Origin: Bacillus sp. (in: firmicutes)
GTDB taxonomy: Bacteria; Bacillota; Bacilli; Bacillales; Salisediminibacteriaceae
Assembly (NCBI GenBank): GCA_021208645.1
Contig: JAJOJL010000138.1
Span: 1-37,009 of the forward strand
Direction of reading: 5' to 3'
DNA: 37,009 bases
Positions 18,410 to 27,242 of the stretch are shown here, piece by piece. The notes below the pieces were generated by a model. That model was not told where the DNA came from. It saw only the letters and a program-made list of their open reading frames with translations, and did no database searches. The position numbers and the translations under genes were made by a program. The first letter of the stretch is position 1; every line of letters begins with the position of its first letter.

Positions 18410-19780
18410 TTATTTTGGCAGGTAATCTAATAAAGCAGTTGCGATGGAGAAGTAAATTAATAAACCTAAAATATCATTCACCGTTGTAATGAACGGACCT
18501 GATGCAATTGCCGGATCTAGCTTCATCTTGTTGATGGCTACTGGCACAACTGCACCAATAATGGTTGCAACACTTAACGTAAGGAATAAAGAAACTCCAA
18601 CAATAAATGCAAGGATCAATCCGTCCTCATACAAAAATGGAATAACGGCCATTAACACAACGGCACAAATTAATCCTAGCATAACTCCCGTACCAAATTC
18701 CCTTTTGATCGTATTCAATAGTCCTTTCTTGGCGAAAGACCCAGTAGCTAAAGAACGAACCATTACAGCAAGGGACTGTGTACCTGTATTCCCTGCAGAG
18801 TCCATAATCAATGGAATAAATACGGCAAGGAGGACAATTTCTTCTAATGTTTCCTCGAACGTTCCAATAACTCCCGCTGTAATTAACCCAAAGAACATAA
18901 GCATAATAATCCACGGTGAACGTTTCTTTGCTGCTTGGAAAGAAGTAATGTTGACATCCGTTGCACCCTTCGACGCCGTAAAGTCATCAAAATCTTCCGT
19001 CGTCTCTTCTTCTACCACATCCATTACATCATCTACAGTTACAATACCAATTAACTCATTTGTACTTGTAACAACTGGCGCAGCCAATAAATCATAATCT
19101 CTAATTAGTTTGGCAACCTCTTCTTGGTCTGTATGGGCTTCCACAGAAACTACTTGCGTACTCATAATGTTTTCCACAGTCTCTTCTAAAGGAGCAACAA
19201 TTAAATCTCTTAAGGAAACAACTCCGACTAATTTATCTTTTTCGTTTACAACGTATAGATAATAAATCGTTTCTGCCCCAGGTCCGCCTTTTCGAAGTTG
19301 GTCCATTACAGTTTGAGCAGTGTACGTTGCTTTAATGGCAACAAATTCCTTGGTCATTAACGCCCCTGCAGATTCTTCCGGGTAGGACATTAGTTCGATA
19401 ATTTCTTCTGCTTCTTCCTGATCCATTGCATTTAAGATATCTCTTGCATGAGGTTCGTGAATTTCCCCCAAGAAGTCAGCAATATCATCAGACTGCATAT
19501 GGTTGAACATGTCTGCTGCATAATCTTTGTTAAGCTCTTTAATAACTTCCTTCTGAACATCAATGTCTAATCCTTGGAAAATTTCTGCAAACTCACCGGC
19601 AGACAAGTATTCATAAAACATTGGTCGTTTGTCACTGTATAACGCCAAGAACAGTTCTATTTGGTCTGTCGGGTGAAGTTCCAGGAATAGCCCTAAAAAT
19701 TGTTCCTTGTTTTTATGTTTTAATGCTTTAAAAATCGACTCGAAATAACGCTCACGTGATTCTTCATTGAGTTTTACCAT
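18410..19780 (-). CDS. mgtE: magnesium transporter MgtE
   Basis: 456-residue Mg2+ channel of the inner membrane. An N-terminal helical Mg2+-sensing domain (about 20-125) is followed by two CBS domains (about 130-255; MTKEFVAIKATYTAQTVMDQ and MSTQVVSVEAHTDQEEVA) and a membrane domain with five helices. The latter keeps the pore motifs NTGTQSLAVMVRSLATG and TTVNDILGLL. I chose the ATG at 19780 because AAGGAGG is eight bases upstream; the longer frame starts before that RBS. In Firmicutes this gene is often controlled by an M-box riboswitch. Here the M-box lies 2 kb upstream, cut off by an insertion sequence. A small ORF ends 13 bases before the start. Confidence 0.95.
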   Translation of the reverse strand: MVKLNEESRERYFESIFKALKHKNKEQFLGLFLELHPTDQIELFLALYSDKRPMFYEYLSAGEFAEIFQGLDIDVQKEVIKELNKDYAADMFNHMQSDDIADFLGEIHEPHARDILNAMDQEEAEEIIELMSYPEESAGALMTKEFVAIKATYTAQTVMDQLRKGGPGAETIYYLYVVNEKDKLVGVVSLRDLIVAPLEETVENIMSTQVVSVEAHTDQEEVAKLIRDYDLLAAPVVTSTNELIGIVTVDDVMDVVEEETTEDFDDFTASKGATDVNITSFQAAKKRSPWIIMLMFFGLITAGVIGTFEETLEEIVLLAVFIPLIMDSAGNTGTQSLAVMVRSLATGSFAKKGLLNTIKREFGTGVMLGLICAVVLMAVIPFLYEDGLILAFIVGVSLFLTLSVATIIGAVVPVAINKMKLDPAIASGPFITTVNDILGLLIYFSIATALLDYLPK

Positions 19781-19793
19781 TGTCATTTCCTCC

Positions 19794-19922
19794 TTAAGGA
19801 ATCCAATGCCACCCAATGCTGGTAGGGCGAATGGATCCTATTTTGCTTAAATACACCGTTTTTATAAACTGCTTTTCACCTATGAAACTAGCATTCCTAT
19901 AGGGGTCACTGTCCATTGCCAT
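19794..19922 (-). CDS. possible 42-codon leader ORF of mgtE
   Basis: The ORF starts with ATG 19922 or, better, ATG 19916, which has TGGAGGTGG seven bases upstream. It ends at a TAA that touches the mgtE RBS (TAAGGAGG), 13 bases before the mgtE start. The peptide begins MAMDSDPYRN and is otherwise unremarkable. The spacing suggests translational coupling. A leader peptide rich in Asp and Pro near its start recalls MgtL of enteric bacteria, where such residues destabilise ribosomes at low Mg2+; applying this here is inference. It could also be a chance ORF. Confidence 0.45.
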   Translation of the reverse strand: MAMDSDPYRNASFIGEKQFIKTVYLSKIGSIRPTSIGWHWIP

Positions 19923-19940
19923 ACCACCTCCATTTGATAA

Positions 19941-19969
19941 GAAAAGCGCAAGGCGCCTGAAGCTAGACA
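19941..19969. repeat. short GCGC hairpin repeat of Bacillaceae type
   Basis: AAAAGCGCAAGGCGCCTGAAG resembles a family of intergenic repeats in Bacillaceae that start AAAAGCGCAAGCGCC. Only a fragment is present, upstream of the mgtE leader ORF. Confidence 0.35.
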
Positions 19970-20095
19970 TAAATTCGAAGAATTTTATGCTTTCTTTTCT
20001 AAAAATAAAAAACCCACCTTCTACGAATGATATGCTCCCCTTTAGGTAGACAGATTAAAAATAAAAATCTGGCTGCTTATGGGGGAGTATTTGTT

Positions 20096-20772
20096 ATGTC
20101 CAAAAGATCTTACTCTGCAGAAGAGAAATACGAGATATTAAAGGAATTAGATGAGCATTATTCAACATATGATCTTGAGTCAAAATATAACGTGCACCAT
20201 TCAACGATTTTGGACTGGAAACACAAGTATGATAAGTATGGTTTGGAAGGTCTAAAAGAGTCTTCTACTTGGAAAAAGTATTCTAAAGAATTGAAGCTAG
20301 CTGCCATTAGAGATTGTCTGTCTGGGAAGTATTCTATACGTGAGGTTGCTAGATTGTATGAAATATCGGATGCTTCTGTCCTCAGAGGTTGGATAAAGAA
20401 GTATAATAGTCATAGAGATCTAAAAGATACGTCAAAAGAAAGGACGAGCTCTATGACTAAGGGAAGAAAAACGACTTGGGAGAACGAATAGAAATTGTAC
20501 TTGATTGCTTGGGGAACGGAAAAGATTATCAAGAAGCAGCTAATACTTATAATGTTTCTTACCAACAAGTTTATCAATGGGTTAAGAAGTACGAAGATGG
20601 CGGAGATGAAGCGCTAAAAGATAAACGTGGTCATAAGAAAGAAGAAGCTAAGCTAACTCCAGAGGAGAAAATCAACCTTCAAATGAAAAGGTTAGAAAGA
20701 GAAAATGAACGGTTACGTGCGGAGAATTTGTTCTTAAAAAAGTTAGAGGAGATCGAAAGGAGGCGAAAATAA
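20096..20772 (+). pseudogene. IS3-family OrfA, frameshifted
   Basis: DNA-binding part of the transposase. The ATG at 20096 has GGGGGAG upstream. The first frame encodes two helix-turn-helix units (YSTYDLESKYNVHHSTILDW and YSIREVARLYEISDASVLRG) and ends at 20491. The second frame, from about 20476, encodes a third unit (KDYQEAANTYNVSYQQVYQW) and a leucine-zipper-like heptad region (LERENERLRAENLFLKKL), ending at 20772. Adding one base near 20478-20484 gives TTWEERIEIVL and a continuous protein of about 225 residues, the normal layout of this subgroup. As given, OrfA is split, so the element may be inactive or the consensus wrong. Confidence 0.85.
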
Positions 20773-21650
20773 GCCAAATCCGATTTGAGGATAAGTATAT
20801 CGCTATTCAGGAGCTTCATGAAAAAGAGAATTTAAGCATTAGTTTACTTTGTCAAATTGCCGGTATTGCACGATCTGCATACTATAAGTGGATAAATCGT
20901 ACTCCTACATCCAAAGAAATACTGAATAAAGAAATCATCGAAGAGATGAAAACTCTCCATGAAAAAATTGATGGCATATTTGGTTATCGTCAAATGACCC
21001 TTCACATGAATAGAAAGTTCGAGGAGAAGCTTAATCATAAAAGAATCTATCGGTTGATGAAAGTGGCTGGCTTACGCTCTGTCATTCGTGTCAAGAAGAA
21101 GCAATATAAACGCTCTACACCTCAACATGTGGCAGACAATATATTAAATCGTGAATTTACAGCCGAAAAACCAAATGAAAAATGGGTAACGGACGTTACA
21201 GAATTTAAGTATGGTCAATCAAAAAAGGCCTATTTAAGTGCGATTCGTGATCTTTATGACGGATCCATTATAAGTTATGTTCTAGGACACTCCAATAATA
21301 ATCAACTCGTATTCAAGACACTTGATCAAGCCACAGTACTATTGAATGAAGAACACCCTCTTATCCATAGTGATCGTGGATTTCAATACACATCTAAAGG
21401 GTTCAAACGTAAGATAGATACGGCAGAGATGACACAAAGCATGTCACGAGTTGGTCGGTGTATTGATAATGGACCAATGGAATCTTTTTTTGGGACATTG
21501 AAATGTGAGAAGTATTATTTACATAAATATAAGACATTTGAGGAACTTACGACTGCGATAGATGAGTACATCCATTTTTATAATCATGAAAGATATCAAA
21601 AAAGATTAAACGGCCTTAGCCCTATGGAATATAGAGCTAAAGCCGCTTAA
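20742..21650 (+). CDS. IS3-family transposase OrfB (DDE integrase), reached by -1 frameshift
   Basis: The orfB frame is open from upstream of the slippery site 20736-20742 (A AAA AAG, in phase with orfA), which allows a -1 frameshift to give OrfAB. No good independent start is seen. The HTH_21-like region (FGYRQMTLHMNRKF) is followed by the rve core with Asp in KWVTDVTEF, Asp in LIHSDRGFQYTS and Glu in GPMESFFGTLK, 35 residues after the second Asp as expected. It ends in the usual LNGLSPMEYR. OrfB itself looks intact. Confidence 0.9.
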   Translation, partial: VRGDRKEAKISQIRFEDKYIAIQELHEKENLSISLLCQIAGIARSAYYKWINRTPTSKEILNKEIIEEMKTLHEKIDGIFGYRQMTLHMNRKFEEKLNHKRIYRLMKVAGLRSVIRVKKKQYKRSTPQHVADNILNREFTAEKPNEKWVTDVTEFKYGQSKKAYLSAIRDLYDGSIISYVLGHSNNNQLVFKTLDQATVLLNEEHPLIHSDRGFQYTSKGFKRKIDTAEMTQSMSRVGRCIDNGPMESFFGTLKCEKYYLHKYKTFEELTTAIDEYIHFYNHERYQKRLNGLSPMEYRAKAA

Positions 21651-21780
21651 ATCATTTTTATTATTTCCGCTGTCTACTTGACAGGGTGCAGTTCAGAATG
21701 AAGGCGGGTTACCACGCATAATTAGACAGCATCAAAAATACACCAAGTAGACCTAGTGAGAGTCGATGCTTCACTTGTTC

Positions 21781-21940
21781 CTCCATTCGTAGAGCTTTAG
21801 CACTGTGCGGCATAGGACAATTCGTCCAGCTACATTAAAAACCACCTTATGTCGATGGTTTCTGTTGACCCATTGGCGTCTTTGGACATTTTTGGGCAGC
21901 AGCGTATCTCCAGCACAGGAGCCTCACCTAACGAGGTATT
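21781..21940 (-). promoter_or_regulatory. M-box (ykoK) magnesium riboswitch aptamer
   Basis: The minus strand carries the conserved M-box segments in order: TTAGGTGAGGCTCCT, ATACGCTGCTGCCC, AATGTCCAAAGACGCC, AATGGGTCAACAG, a hairpin-containing variable part, and GTGCTAAAGCTCTACGAA. The ends pair as CCTCGT with ACGA...GAGG (P1). The aptamer binds Mg2+ and, at high Mg2+, favours transcription termination before Mg2+ transporter genes. Its natural target here is mgtE, whose terminator and gene lie on the same strand but beyond the IS3 element. Confidence 0.95.
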
Positions 21941-21959
21941 GAATTTTTTCACAATGTAC

Positions 21960-21988
21960 ACTTTACAGTACTAGGGTTTTACTGTCAA
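21960..21988 (-). promoter_or_regulatory. sigma-A promoter of the mgtE leader
   Basis: TTGACA (21988-21983), 17-bp spacer, TAAAGT (21965-21960). The predicted start lies about 10 bases before the M-box, as expected for a riboswitch leader. Confidence 0.75.
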
Positions 21989-22066
21989 CACTTTTTTAAA
22001 ACAATTACCTTGCATGAAAACATCTTATTGATTTTAGGTACTTTTCATTCCGTTTAACCATTAATA

Positions 22067-22204
22067 TTAAACTACTTTATGGGCGTCAATTTGTTTTATT
22101 TCATCCATCAGCTGTCCATGAACTTGTTTGTGGGTGTTCATACAAGTTGTTCTTCTTACCCCAGGTATAAAACCTATAATCAATTGTTTTCTTTGTTTGG
22201 GCAC
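22067..22204 (-). CDS. possible 45-residue small protein, unknown function
   Basis: A short ORF from GTG 22204, preceded by GGGAGATGAT, to TAA 22067. The peptide starts MPKQRKQLIIGFIPGVRR and ends KQIDAHKVV. It is basic in its first half and lacks a membrane segment. It lies just upstream of the mgtE promoter on the same strand. I recognise no family. The RBS and complete frame are the only support; it may be spurious. Confidence 0.3.
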   Translation of the reverse strand: MPKQRKQLIIGFIPGVRRTTCMNTHKQVHGQLMDEIKQIDAHKVV

Positions 22205-22350
22205 ATGATCATCTCCCATTCTAGTAAAAGATACTTTATCCTATTCTTTTAAGGGATGATGGTAGCGGTGTATATACTAGTAATAAGAAAATTGGGAAAT
22301 CTATTGAGTACTTCAAACTACTTTGCAAACAACTTGTCTTAAACCTATGC

Positions 22351-22400
22351 ATAAAAAAAACTGCCTCCAGCACTTGTTTATATTAGTGCTAAGGCAGTTT
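22351..22400 (-). terminator. intrinsic terminator of modB
   Basis: Stem ACTGCCT...AGCACT / AGTGCT...AGGCAGT (13 bp with a small bulge), then eight T on the minus strand. It starts ten bases past the modB stop, which shows the mod operon ends here. Confidence 0.9.
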
Positions 22401-22410
22401 TGTTAGATAG

Positions 22411-23064
22411 TTATTTAAACCAGCGGTGAATTAAATACAAAAACAAAATAGTTGCTACGCTTAAAATCAGTACCATCATATTAGCATCATTCATCCGGTC
22501 AGCCTGAACAGCATCATAAATAGCAATGGACAACGTTTGTGTTCTCCCTGGGATATTCCCGGCAACCATCAAAGTAGCCCCAAACTCCCCCATTGCCCTG
22601 GCAAACCCGAGCACAAGCCCGGCCAGAATTCCCTTATAGGCTAAAGGCATAATGATGTGAAAAAGCAATTGAAACTTGTTGGCCCCGTCTAATTCTGCTG
22701 CTTGAATCGTTTCCCTACTGATCGTTTCAAACGAGGCTTGGATCGGCCGAATTAGGAGAGGCAATGCAGCGATGCTTGCGGCAATGACCGCTGCTCGCCA
22801 CGTAAAAATAATTGGCTGCCCTGTCAGTGCTTCGATCCATTGGCCGAGAAAACTGTTTCGACCCAAAGTAATCAATAAATAATACCCTAAAACGGTAGGC
22901 GGAATAACAAGGGGAATGGTTACAACAATGGAAAGAAAATTAGTTAGTCTGTTTTTCCTAAAGGCAAACCACCAGGATAAAAAGATGCCAACGACGAATG
23001 TTATGGCAGTAGCAATTGTCGCAATTTTTAGGGATAACCACAAAGGTGTAAATATATTATCCAT
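22411..23064 (-). CDS. modB: molybdate ABC transporter permease ModB
   Basis: 217-residue inner-membrane permease with five predicted helices. The ABC-binding EAA loop reads AAELDGANKFQLLFHIIMPL, and GFARAMGEFGATLMVAGNIP is typical for ModB/CysU permeases. Its ATG shares one base with the modA stop (TAATG), so translation is coupled. A strong terminator follows at once, so no modC ATPase gene is in this operon. Other Bacillaceae also have modAB without modC, and the ATPase must come from elsewhere. Confidence 0.95.
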   Translation of the reverse strand: MDNIFTPLWLSLKIATIATAITFVVGIFLSWWFAFRKNRLTNFLSIVVTIPLVIPPTVLGYYLLITLGRNSFLGQWIEALTGQPIIFTWRAAVIAASIAALPLLIRPIQASFETISRETIQAAELDGANKFQLLFHIIMPLAYKGILAGLVLGFARAMGEFGATLMVAGNIPGRTQTLSIAIYDAVQADRMNDANMMVLILSVATILFLYLIHRWFK

Positions 23065-23813
23065 TACGGAATGTCAAACCCATACTGTCGTAAAATGTCT
23101 TGTCCCGTCGTACTTATTACAAATTGAATAAACTGATCTGCCTGTTCCCTATTCCCTGTCTGTACAGGTATCCCTAATGCTTGTACAATTGGGTCGTGAT
23201 CCATTTGGTCAATATATTCAAATTGCAGTTCTGTCCTAGTCGTTAACGCGGATGCAATGATTCCCACCTCTGCATTCCCAGACTCTACGTATTGATAGGC
23301 TTGCCTTATGTTTTCTCCCAACACAATTTTAGGCTGAATTTCATCCCAAATTCCCCAGTTTTGCAAAGCTTCCATAGCCGCTTTTCCGTATGGAGCATGC
23401 TCAGGATTAGCAATCGTTATATGCCTTACTTCTGGACTTAATAAATACTCTTTTGTTAATTCAACCTCTTCATCACTAGAGGACATTAGTACAATCCTCC
23501 CGATAGCATATAGCTGTTTTGACTCCTCAATGATAGTGTTTCTGTCTATTAAACGGTCAATGAATGATTCATGTGCTGCCAAAAACACGTCAAAAGGTGC
23601 ACCTGCTTGGATTTGCTGTGTTAAAAGACCAGTAGCACCAAAAGAAAATTCCACTTGAATTCCTGTTTCTTCCGTAAAAATTGTCCCTATTTCTGTTAAG
23701 GCATGATACAGGTCTGATGCTGCAGCAACATACAGTACCTCACTGTTTCCTTCATCTGTCGCACAAGCCATTAGCAGTACTAAACTAGCAAGTAATACGA
23801 ATATATTTTTCAT
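23064..23813 (-). CDS. modA: molybdate-binding lipoprotein ModA
   Basis: 249-residue solute-binding lipoprotein. The signal ends in lipobox LLMAC. The mature part starts with VLYVAAASDLYHAL, where Ser contacts the oxyanion, followed by FSFGATGLLTQQIQAGAPFD (second Ser/Gly site), IANPEHAPYGKAAMEAL, and IIASALT near the C-terminal binding site. It delivers molybdate (or tungstate) to ModB. RBS AAGGGGAC lies 11 bases before ATG. No molybdenum-cofactor riboswitch is visible upstream. Confidence 0.95.
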   Translation of the reverse strand: MKNIFVLLASLVLLMACATDEGNSEVLYVAAASDLYHALTEIGTIFTEETGIQVEFSFGATGLLTQQIQAGAPFDVFLAAHESFIDRLIDRNTIIEESKQLYAIGRIVLMSSSDEEVELTKEYLLSPEVRHITIANPEHAPYGKAAMEALQNWGIWDEIQPKIVLGENIRQAYQYVESGNAEVGIIASALTTRTELQFEYIDQMDHDPIVQALGIPVQTGNREQADQFIQFVISTTGQDILRQYGFDIP

Positions 23814-23876
23814 AATCGTAGTTGTCCCCTTTTAATTTACTCCAGAAAAACATCTAAATATCTTACAACAAATATT

Positions 23877-23906
23877 ATTATACAATAAATAATCTTCACA
23901 AAAGAA
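23877..23906 (-). promoter_or_regulatory. possible promoter of modAB
   Basis: TATAAT (23882-23877) with a poor -35 TTCTTT (23906-23901) and 18-bp spacing, about 65 bases before modA. The -10 is good and the -35 weak. Confidence 0.4.
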
Positions 23907-24040
23907 GTATTACTATTTTAAAATGGAATGTTTTCCACTGAACACTATATGCTTGTGCTAACTTATGCAGAAAAAATATGAAACTAATTGTCTTTTATTA
24001 GGTAATTAAATCACGGAATCTTTTATACAATTCCGGATTC

Positions 24041-24409
24041 TTGACGTGGAACAATTTTTTCTTTAACGTGGAAAATCAATACGAAACTGCCCATGCAGGT
24101 GCCGCTGCCATCCGACGTGTCGTTGCCAGTAACCATTTCGACGGAGTTGTTACAGAAAACAGAGGTGGTGTAGAAGCGGTATTCCACGAAAATTTGCAAC
24201 ATATATTGGCATCGCTATTAAATAGGTGTTCAAGTTACTACCATCAGCTTCAGGATGTGAATCCGCCTGTGGAAGTACATCGTAACCCCAGCAGACAGTT
24301 ATTTCGCCTGGTTCTTATTTGGGAATCATATGTTTACAACAGAATCCGAGGATTAAACGTAATCGACAAGTGCCAGGCACTTGTCGATTTTTGTCATATT
24401 AAACTCTAA
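24041..24409 (+). CDS. uncertain ORF, possibly a gene remnant
   Basis: The frame is open for 122 codons but begins with TTG without an RBS, and its last part runs through a strong hairpin. The peptide (for example HFDGVVTENRGGVEAVFHEN) has a normal composition but I recognise no family. It has no upstream promoter or operon partner. It may be the remains of a gene that lost its start, or a chance ORF. Treat it as unconfirmed. Confidence 0.2.
   Translation: MTWNNFFFNVENQYETAHAGAAAIRRVVASNHFDGVVTENRGGVEAVFHENLQHILASLLNRCSSYYHQLQDVNPPVEVHRNPSRQLFRLVLIWESYVYNRIRGLNVIDKCQALVDFCHIKL
24361..24392 (+). terminator. strong palindromic hairpin between convergent units
   Basis: AATCGACAAGTGCC and GGCACTTGTCGATT are perfect complements separated by one A, followed by TTTTT on the plus strand. 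It lies 14 bases past the methyltransferase stop. The T-run favours plus-strand termination. The GTGCCAGGCAC core resembles palindromes scattered in Bacillaceae genomes. Confidence 0.6.
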
Positions 24410-27166
24410 TCCATATACATTAATGCGTTATCATAATACATTAGCAGTTTGTCGTCCTCGAACAAAACTTTTTCTGGGAGACGCTCTCCTACTTGTACAA
24501 TAGTAGCAAATTCCTTTTCGCTCCATGCCCGTTTAAAACCAGCACGGATCGCTTCTAATCGGAATTGCTTGAGCTTTCTTTTCGTTCCTACAAGTTCTTT
24601 TTTTATACCCTTCAAATTCTCGCAGTAAGGCCTTTTCCCTCAACAGTTCCAAATCTGCCTGTTTATTTGGATCTGGGACGTACCAACGGCCTTTCCCCAT
24701 TTCTTTTAACCGGGCATCACTCTTATCTAAATTACGTAAATCCTTTTTAGAACTTAAATACTGGTGAATTTGACTCGGCACATCTTCCTTCCCGTCGTAT
24801 AATAGGTAGTTTTCCTGCAATAGCTCTAGTAACTCCGGCTGGGTATCGTACTTATCCCATGATTTTATTGCCTTAAGAAAATCAGGATAAATGTCCTTAT
24901 ACGGTTTAGGTTTCTTCAAGAGTTTTTCTTTCAACCAGAGAATGGCTGAACGTTCATCTACTACAAAAAGATTCAGTTGGACTGTTTCCGTTACTGTCTT
25001 TTTTTTCTTATCATACTCTAGTGCCTGCTCCTGTATGAAGTACATATCATCTCGTTCAAAAAAGCGTTCGTTGAGTCCTCCGTAAAACTCAGCTGCTCCT
25101 AATGGAACTGGAAGACCTCTTTGCACGTAGAAAGCAACCATTCTGTCAAACAGCATAAAGTTTTTCCTCTCCATTACTGGGTCCAGCGACTCCCCTTTCG
25201 ATTTTACAACAGGTAAATTCTGCAAGTGATTCTCCACAAACAGCCAGACATTGTCTGTGTCCGGTGACTCGCCTATGGAGTGGACAACTGCTCCCGTTGA
25301 CTTATAGGCTGAAATGACCAAATCCTTATTTACGGCTGCAGATTTATGTCCTTGATGGAGTGTATCATGTTTTTTATCAAGAATACTTATATTAGCAACA
25401 ATGAAGCCAGCCCCCTCCAACGCCTGCTGGATGGAATTCCAAATCAAGTTAGACGAATTATGAAACTCCACAACAATCCAATGATTTGGCTTTAGGACCC
25501 GGTAATATTCTTTAAAACTTTTTTCCATTAACTCCTGATATTCTGTAATATTCTTTCCTTGGGCTGTATTTGTGATCGCTTCCTTGCTGTTATTTGTCCG
25601 TACCTTCAGCCACCACTCACTTAAATAATTTTGTTCAGAGTAGTTAATGTTACCGCCAAAAGGAGGGTCAGTAAAAATAAAGTCAACACTACTTTCTCGT
25701 ATTTGTTTTAAATCCGTAGCGCTTTGGTTCGTTACAATGGAATAATCTTTTGCCCAGTTGTTCCGCTGCTTGTTCATTTGCTCCAACCGCTGTATAACCT
25801 TCTTCCCCACATTCGTTTCCACAAACAAATTTGGTACGTAGAGAGTGTTGGATAATGGTCCAATGGGTGATCCGTTCGGCCTCCGTTTATCCACATAAAA
25901 TCGGTTCCTCTTTGTTGCATTATTTTCAAGAATCGTCAGTAAAGCAAATAATCCAGCCCGGTCTTCCTTCTCAAAAAAATGGGAAGCAAGCTTATCATAA
26001 CTATAATAATTTCGCAGGCTGTAAAAATCGTGTATATGGGAAAATCCCCAATATTTAATAAGGTTATTCCGCTCATGAGTGAGATGAAAATACGGCAGTT
26101 CTTCTGGGATATAGTGGAGTTCATGAACTGGAATTGCTTTTAACTGCTCAAGGTCGAACGGTTCCACTTCTTTTCTGACTACCTTATTACCTTTTTTTAT
26201 TGACACCAAAACTGGTGTAGCCTTCCCTTTCGTTACAGGCCTGCCTAAAATCTCATCATATTCTGTGATGAAGGCTTTCTTTTGCTTATCTGCTACTATC
26301 GTTGCCTCGCAGTATGGACAAGGATAACTGGATTTCATTTTCTCTTCTTCCCAATCAATGATTTGATCATAGAGACGAAATACATCCCCACAGCTGTCAC
26401 ACTCTCCCCAATAACTCCAAACAACATAGTCTAAATCTAACTCTTCGTTTTGATCCCTTGTTTTGTACAAAGGCCCAATAGTTTCGTTTATGTATCGTAC
26501 AAGATCCTGTTCATTTTGATGGGCAGTCAAGGTTAATGGACTGTTCATGATAGATGCCGTAAAGGCTGCTGCAGGTGAAAGGTCGACGAGAATGGCATTC
26601 CGCTTACCTACCTGACTTATTACTCTACCGTTTTCGAGAATATTATTATTTTCATCCACACTGTATCCTAAATCTTTAATATATGATACGTTACTGCATA
26701 GCTGTGCTGCAAGGCCAGTCATTCCAGAGCCACAAAAGGAATCCAACACTACATCGCCAGGCTTCGTGTAGTGGAGCAAATACCGAAGAATTGCTTTTGG
26801 AGGAACCTTTGTAAAGTAGGAAGGAATCTTATAGAGGGGATCATTTTTCCCTTCACTCACATCGGCAATAAAGGGCGTTTTATTGTATTCCTCTTCCTCT
26901 TCCGCCCCCCATTCGTTTAGAAAACTGTCTATCCATGGGTTCGGGCAAGCGGTATAATATGGCGGATCAGAAAGGGCGACAATGTCTTCTGGACTACCTT
27001 TAGGAAAACCTTCCACCTCTTGTAATTCAGGGAGCATTTTCCTCAATTCTTCTTTGAAGTATTCTCCTCTTTCCTTATCATTTATAAAAGTTTTACCTAA
27101 ACATACAACAGGTCCATCATTTCCCATTTCCTGTTGGAACAGCTCCATTTGCTCTTTATAAGACAC
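24406..27166 (-). CDS. BREX-3-like DNA methyltransferase (PglXI-like), frameshifted near the C-terminus
   Basis: A large (about 919 residues) DNA amino-methyltransferase. I chose GTG 27166, with CGGAGTGAT eight bases upstream. The domain order is: catalytic motif DPPYYTACPNPW (about residue 67), SAM-binding motif VLDSFCGSGMTGLAAQLCS (about 140), a zinc-ribbon-like insert (CDSCG...CPYCE), and a second catalytic-type motif FTDPPFGGNINYSEQ. The charged C-terminal region contains DDMYFIQEQAL and a helical tail. At 24598-24604 seven A shift the frame; with six A the tail reads EGYKKELVGTKRKLKQFRLE and ends at 24406. As given, it would end at 24533 with an altered tail, leaving the catalytic parts intact. 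It follows brxF by 76 bases. In BREX type 3 the methyltransferase marks self DNA, but brxC, pglZ and the helicase are missing here. Confidence 0.75.
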
Positions 27167-27242
27167 ATATATCACTCCGAATCGATGATTACTTTCTTTC
27201 AACAATTATAAAATTTATTAATGATAACTCCTGGGGATTAAT

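Larger units (their letters stand above)
20033..21690 (+). mobile_element. IS3-family (IS150-like) insertion sequence, 1658 bp
   Basis: The ends form imperfect inverted repeats: left TGCTCCCCTTTAGGTAGACAG, right (reverse complement) TGCACCCTGTCAAGTAGACAG, 16 of 21 matching. Both end in the TG...CA typical of the family. It carries orfA (two helix-turn-helix parts plus a leucine zipper) and orfB (DDE transposase), joined by a canonical A AAA AAG slippery site. No target duplication is obvious (ATA left, GTT right). Its genes read on the plus strand, opposite to mgtE, so mgtE read-through would make antisense transposase RNA. Confidence 0.92.
20001..21710 (-). terminator. riboswitch expression-platform terminator split by the IS3 element
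   Basis: On the minus strand the 5' arm AACCCGCCTTC (21710-21700) lies just before the IS. The 3' arm GAAGGTGGGTT (20021-20011), followed by TTTTATTTTT (20010-20001), lies just after it. The arms pair over 11 bp with a single G-U. Without the IS the loop would be about 20 nt (9 nt left of the insertion, 11 nt right). With the IS the loop is about 1.68 kb, so normal termination is not expected. Confidence 0.85.

Noticed and set aside
18489-19097. 202-codon plus-strand ORF
   Set aside because: It is the antisense shadow of mgtE; its composition (Ser/Thr/Asn/Ile rich) reflects the opposite strand.
22411-23064. Missing modC beside modAB as a sign of a broken transporter
   Set aside because: A clean terminator follows modB, and modAB without modC is known in other Bacillaceae, so this is probably the normal arrangement.
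23814-24040. Molybdenum-cofactor riboswitch before modA
   Set aside because: The stretch is AT-rich with no conserved motif of that class, only a plausible -10 box.
24598-24604. A7 run in the methyltransferase as a phase-variation switch
   Set aside because: The shift affects only the last tenth of the protein, leaves the catalytic motifs intact, and similar indels hit unrelated genes in the window.
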